Positions 5,996 to 6,912 of a stretch of 6,912 bases of DNA are shown piece after piece (the stretch's first letter is position 1; every line of letters starts with the position of its first letter). The notes beneath the pieces were generated by a model. It worked only from the letters and a program-made list of their open reading frames with translations, was not told the DNA's origin and searched no databases. The position numbers and the translations under genes are program-made. The DNA comes from Thiotrichales bacterium. GTDB lineage: Bacteria > Pseudomonadota > Gammaproteobacteria > UWMA-0217. The stretch spans positions 1 through 6,912 of the forward strand of contig JANTGD010000195.1 in NCBI GenBank assembly GCA_024763135.1, written 5' to 3'.

Positions 5996-6331
5996 GCACC
6001 CAAAGGCTCGCTCGTAGGGAGCGCCTCAGGTTTTACGGCTTGGTGCTGTCTTGCTGGGCAAGGGCAGGAACTTTGCCGGCGAGCCGCACCTTAACCCGGC
6101 ATATCTGCAGCGCTCTGTCTGCGGCTTTGAAATGGATCGTCAAAGCAACAGCATGACTCGGAATTCTACGTGTTTGGCAGAACCACTCCCTCGGCGGGCT
6201 AGAGCTGGTTTGGCAAGGACGACGCCGGGTCTCTTAGGGGAACGGTTTTGGTAGCTACTCAGTGCGCAGTTAAAAAGTAACTCAACCGCGCGCTCAAGTG
6301 CTTGCACCCACAAACTTCAGTTGATACGGAC
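5996..6331 (+). other. Hairpin-rich leader between E2 and dcd, no gene seen
   Basis: These 336 bases contain no convincing protein or tRNA gene. Short inverted repeats are frequent. GGCTCGC (6005-6011) pairs with GCGAGCC (6079-6085) and encloses CGCTC/GAGCG (6009-6023, overlapping its last bases) and a longer hairpin at 6046-6067 (CTTGC-TGG-GCAAG core). GCTTTGA (6124-6130) pairs with TCAAAGC (6140-6146). AGTTA (6268-6272) pairs with TAACT (6278-6282), and GTGC (6298-6301) with GCAC (6304-6307). The dcd promoter should be in the last third; TTGGTA (6248-6253) and TAAAAA (6271-6276), 17 bases apart, are the best pair I find and are weak. Some of this may be a decayed element copy. Confidence 0.45.
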
Positions 6332-6898
6332 ATGAGTATAAAATCAGATACCTGGATCCGCCGCATGGTGGAAACCAAGGGCATGATCGAACCATTTGAA
6401 GCTGGACAGATTCGGGAAAACGATGGGAGTCGGATTGTCTCCTACGGCACATCCAGTTATGGCTATGATGTTCGCTGTGCCGATGAATTTAAGATTTTTA
6501 CCAATATCAATTCTGCAGTTGTTGACCCAAAAGCGTTTGATGCGAATAGCTTCGTAGACGTTAAGTCAGACGTGTGTATTATTCCGCCTAACTCTTTTGC
6601 GCTAGCACGTACTGTGGAGTATTTTCGTATCCCCCGGAAAGTGCTTACGATTTGTTTGGGGAAGTCCACTTATGCCCGCTGCGGCATTATTGTCAACGTG
6701 ACGCCCTTGGAGCCTGAATGGGAAGGTCATGTCACGCTTGAGTTTTCGAATACCACTCCCTTACCTGCAAAGATTTATGCGAATGAAGGTGTTGCGCAAA
6801 TGTTGTTTTTAGAATCCGATGAAGAATGTGAGACTTCATATCGGGATAGGGGAGGGAAATACATGGGGCAAACGGGTGTCACTTTGCCCAAAACCTGA
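6332..6898 (+). CDS. dcd: dCTP deaminase
   Basis: Dcd hydrolyses dCTP to dUTP and ammonia in the cytoplasm, the main route to dUTP and so to dTMP in many gammaproteobacteria. The protein has 188 residues, the normal length. The family signatures run in order: SSYGYDVRC (41-49), DVCIIPPNSFALARTVEYFR (80-99), then GKSTYARCGIIVNVTPLEPE (110-129), VTLEFSN and ANEGVAQ. By comparison with E. coli Dcd, the active-site residues are Ser112, Arg116 and Glu137. Dcd is a homotrimer and is related to dUTPase. I chose ATG 6332 because it gives the family N-terminus MSIKSDTWIRRM. The frame stays open ten codons further to a TTG, but those residues are not family-like. The ribosome site is poor (only GGA directly before the start). 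The stop lies 14 bases before the window end. Confidence 0.96.
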   Translation: MSIKSDTWIRRMVETKGMIEPFEAGQIRENDGSRIVSYGTSSYGYDVRCADEFKIFTNINSAVVDPKAFDANSFVDVKSDVCIIPPNSFALARTVEYFRIPRKVLTICLGKSTYARCGIIVNVTPLEPEWEGHVTLEFSNTTPLPAKIYANEGVAQMLFLESDEECETSYRDRGGKYMGQTGVTLPKT

Positions 6899-6912
6899 GG
6901 CTTACCACGACC

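Noticed and set aside
6051..6254. 67-codon open frame upstream of dcd
   Set aside because: It has no ribosome site or family resemblance, and the sequence is rich in short hairpins.
5996..6331. tRNA or other structured RNA gene in the dcd leader
   Set aside because: No T-loop consensus (GGTTCGANNCC-like) or cloverleaf spacing is present on either strand.
1..6912. CRISPR array, phage defence system or transposase gene
   Set aside because: There are no regularly spaced direct repeats and no coding region beyond the five housekeeping genes. The repeats present are inverted and belong to the elements described.

Overview
The window looks like the chromosome of a gammaproteobacterium of moderate GC. 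All five genes are housekeeping or regulatory and read as close relatives of their Pseudomonas-type counterparts. In order they are a HAD-IB phosphatase (minus strand), then rppH, ptsP, apbC/mrp and dcd (all plus strand). The genus cannot be named from the sequence alone.

Layout. 1-92 is non-coding and probably the end of a mobile element. 93-749 is the HAD phosphatase. 750-1226 is the divergent intergenic region and holds element E1 (861-1130). 1227-1721 is rppH from a GTG start. 1745-4015 is ptsP, 23 bases further on and surely co-transcribed with rppH. 4016-4620 is a long gap holding element E3 (4281-4541) and a likely apbC promoter. 4621-5712 is apbC. 5713-6331 is a gap holding element E2 (5725-5994) and a hairpin-rich leader. 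6332-6898 is dcd, complete 14 bases before the window ends.

How the genes work together. RppH removes 5' pyrophosphate from mRNA to start decay. PtsP is enzyme I of the nitrogen phosphotransferase system. The two are a recurring gammaproteobacterial pair, with the HAD phosphatase next door. ApbC is an Fe-S cluster carrier ATPase and Dcd makes dUTP from dCTP; they form a second recurring pair. The window therefore joins two conserved loci, and the join contains one of the elements.

The notable content is non-coding. Three of the intergenic gaps each hold a 257-266 base ORF-less element. All three sit at a CTAG with the central TA apparently duplicated. All three have terminal inverted repeats enclosing two further inverted-repeat arms of roughly 100 bases. 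Short conserved blocks lie at the same offsets in each copy, so they are one family (E1 is inverted relative to E2 and E3). The stem sequences differ almost completely between copies but still pair within each copy. A fourth copy appears to end exactly at the HAD gene's stop codon (about 73-96), with its body outside the window. I read these as MITE-like elements probably moved in trans by an IS630/Tc1-mariner-type transposase, possibly with selection on a folded structure. No transposase is present here, and the family assignment is an inference.
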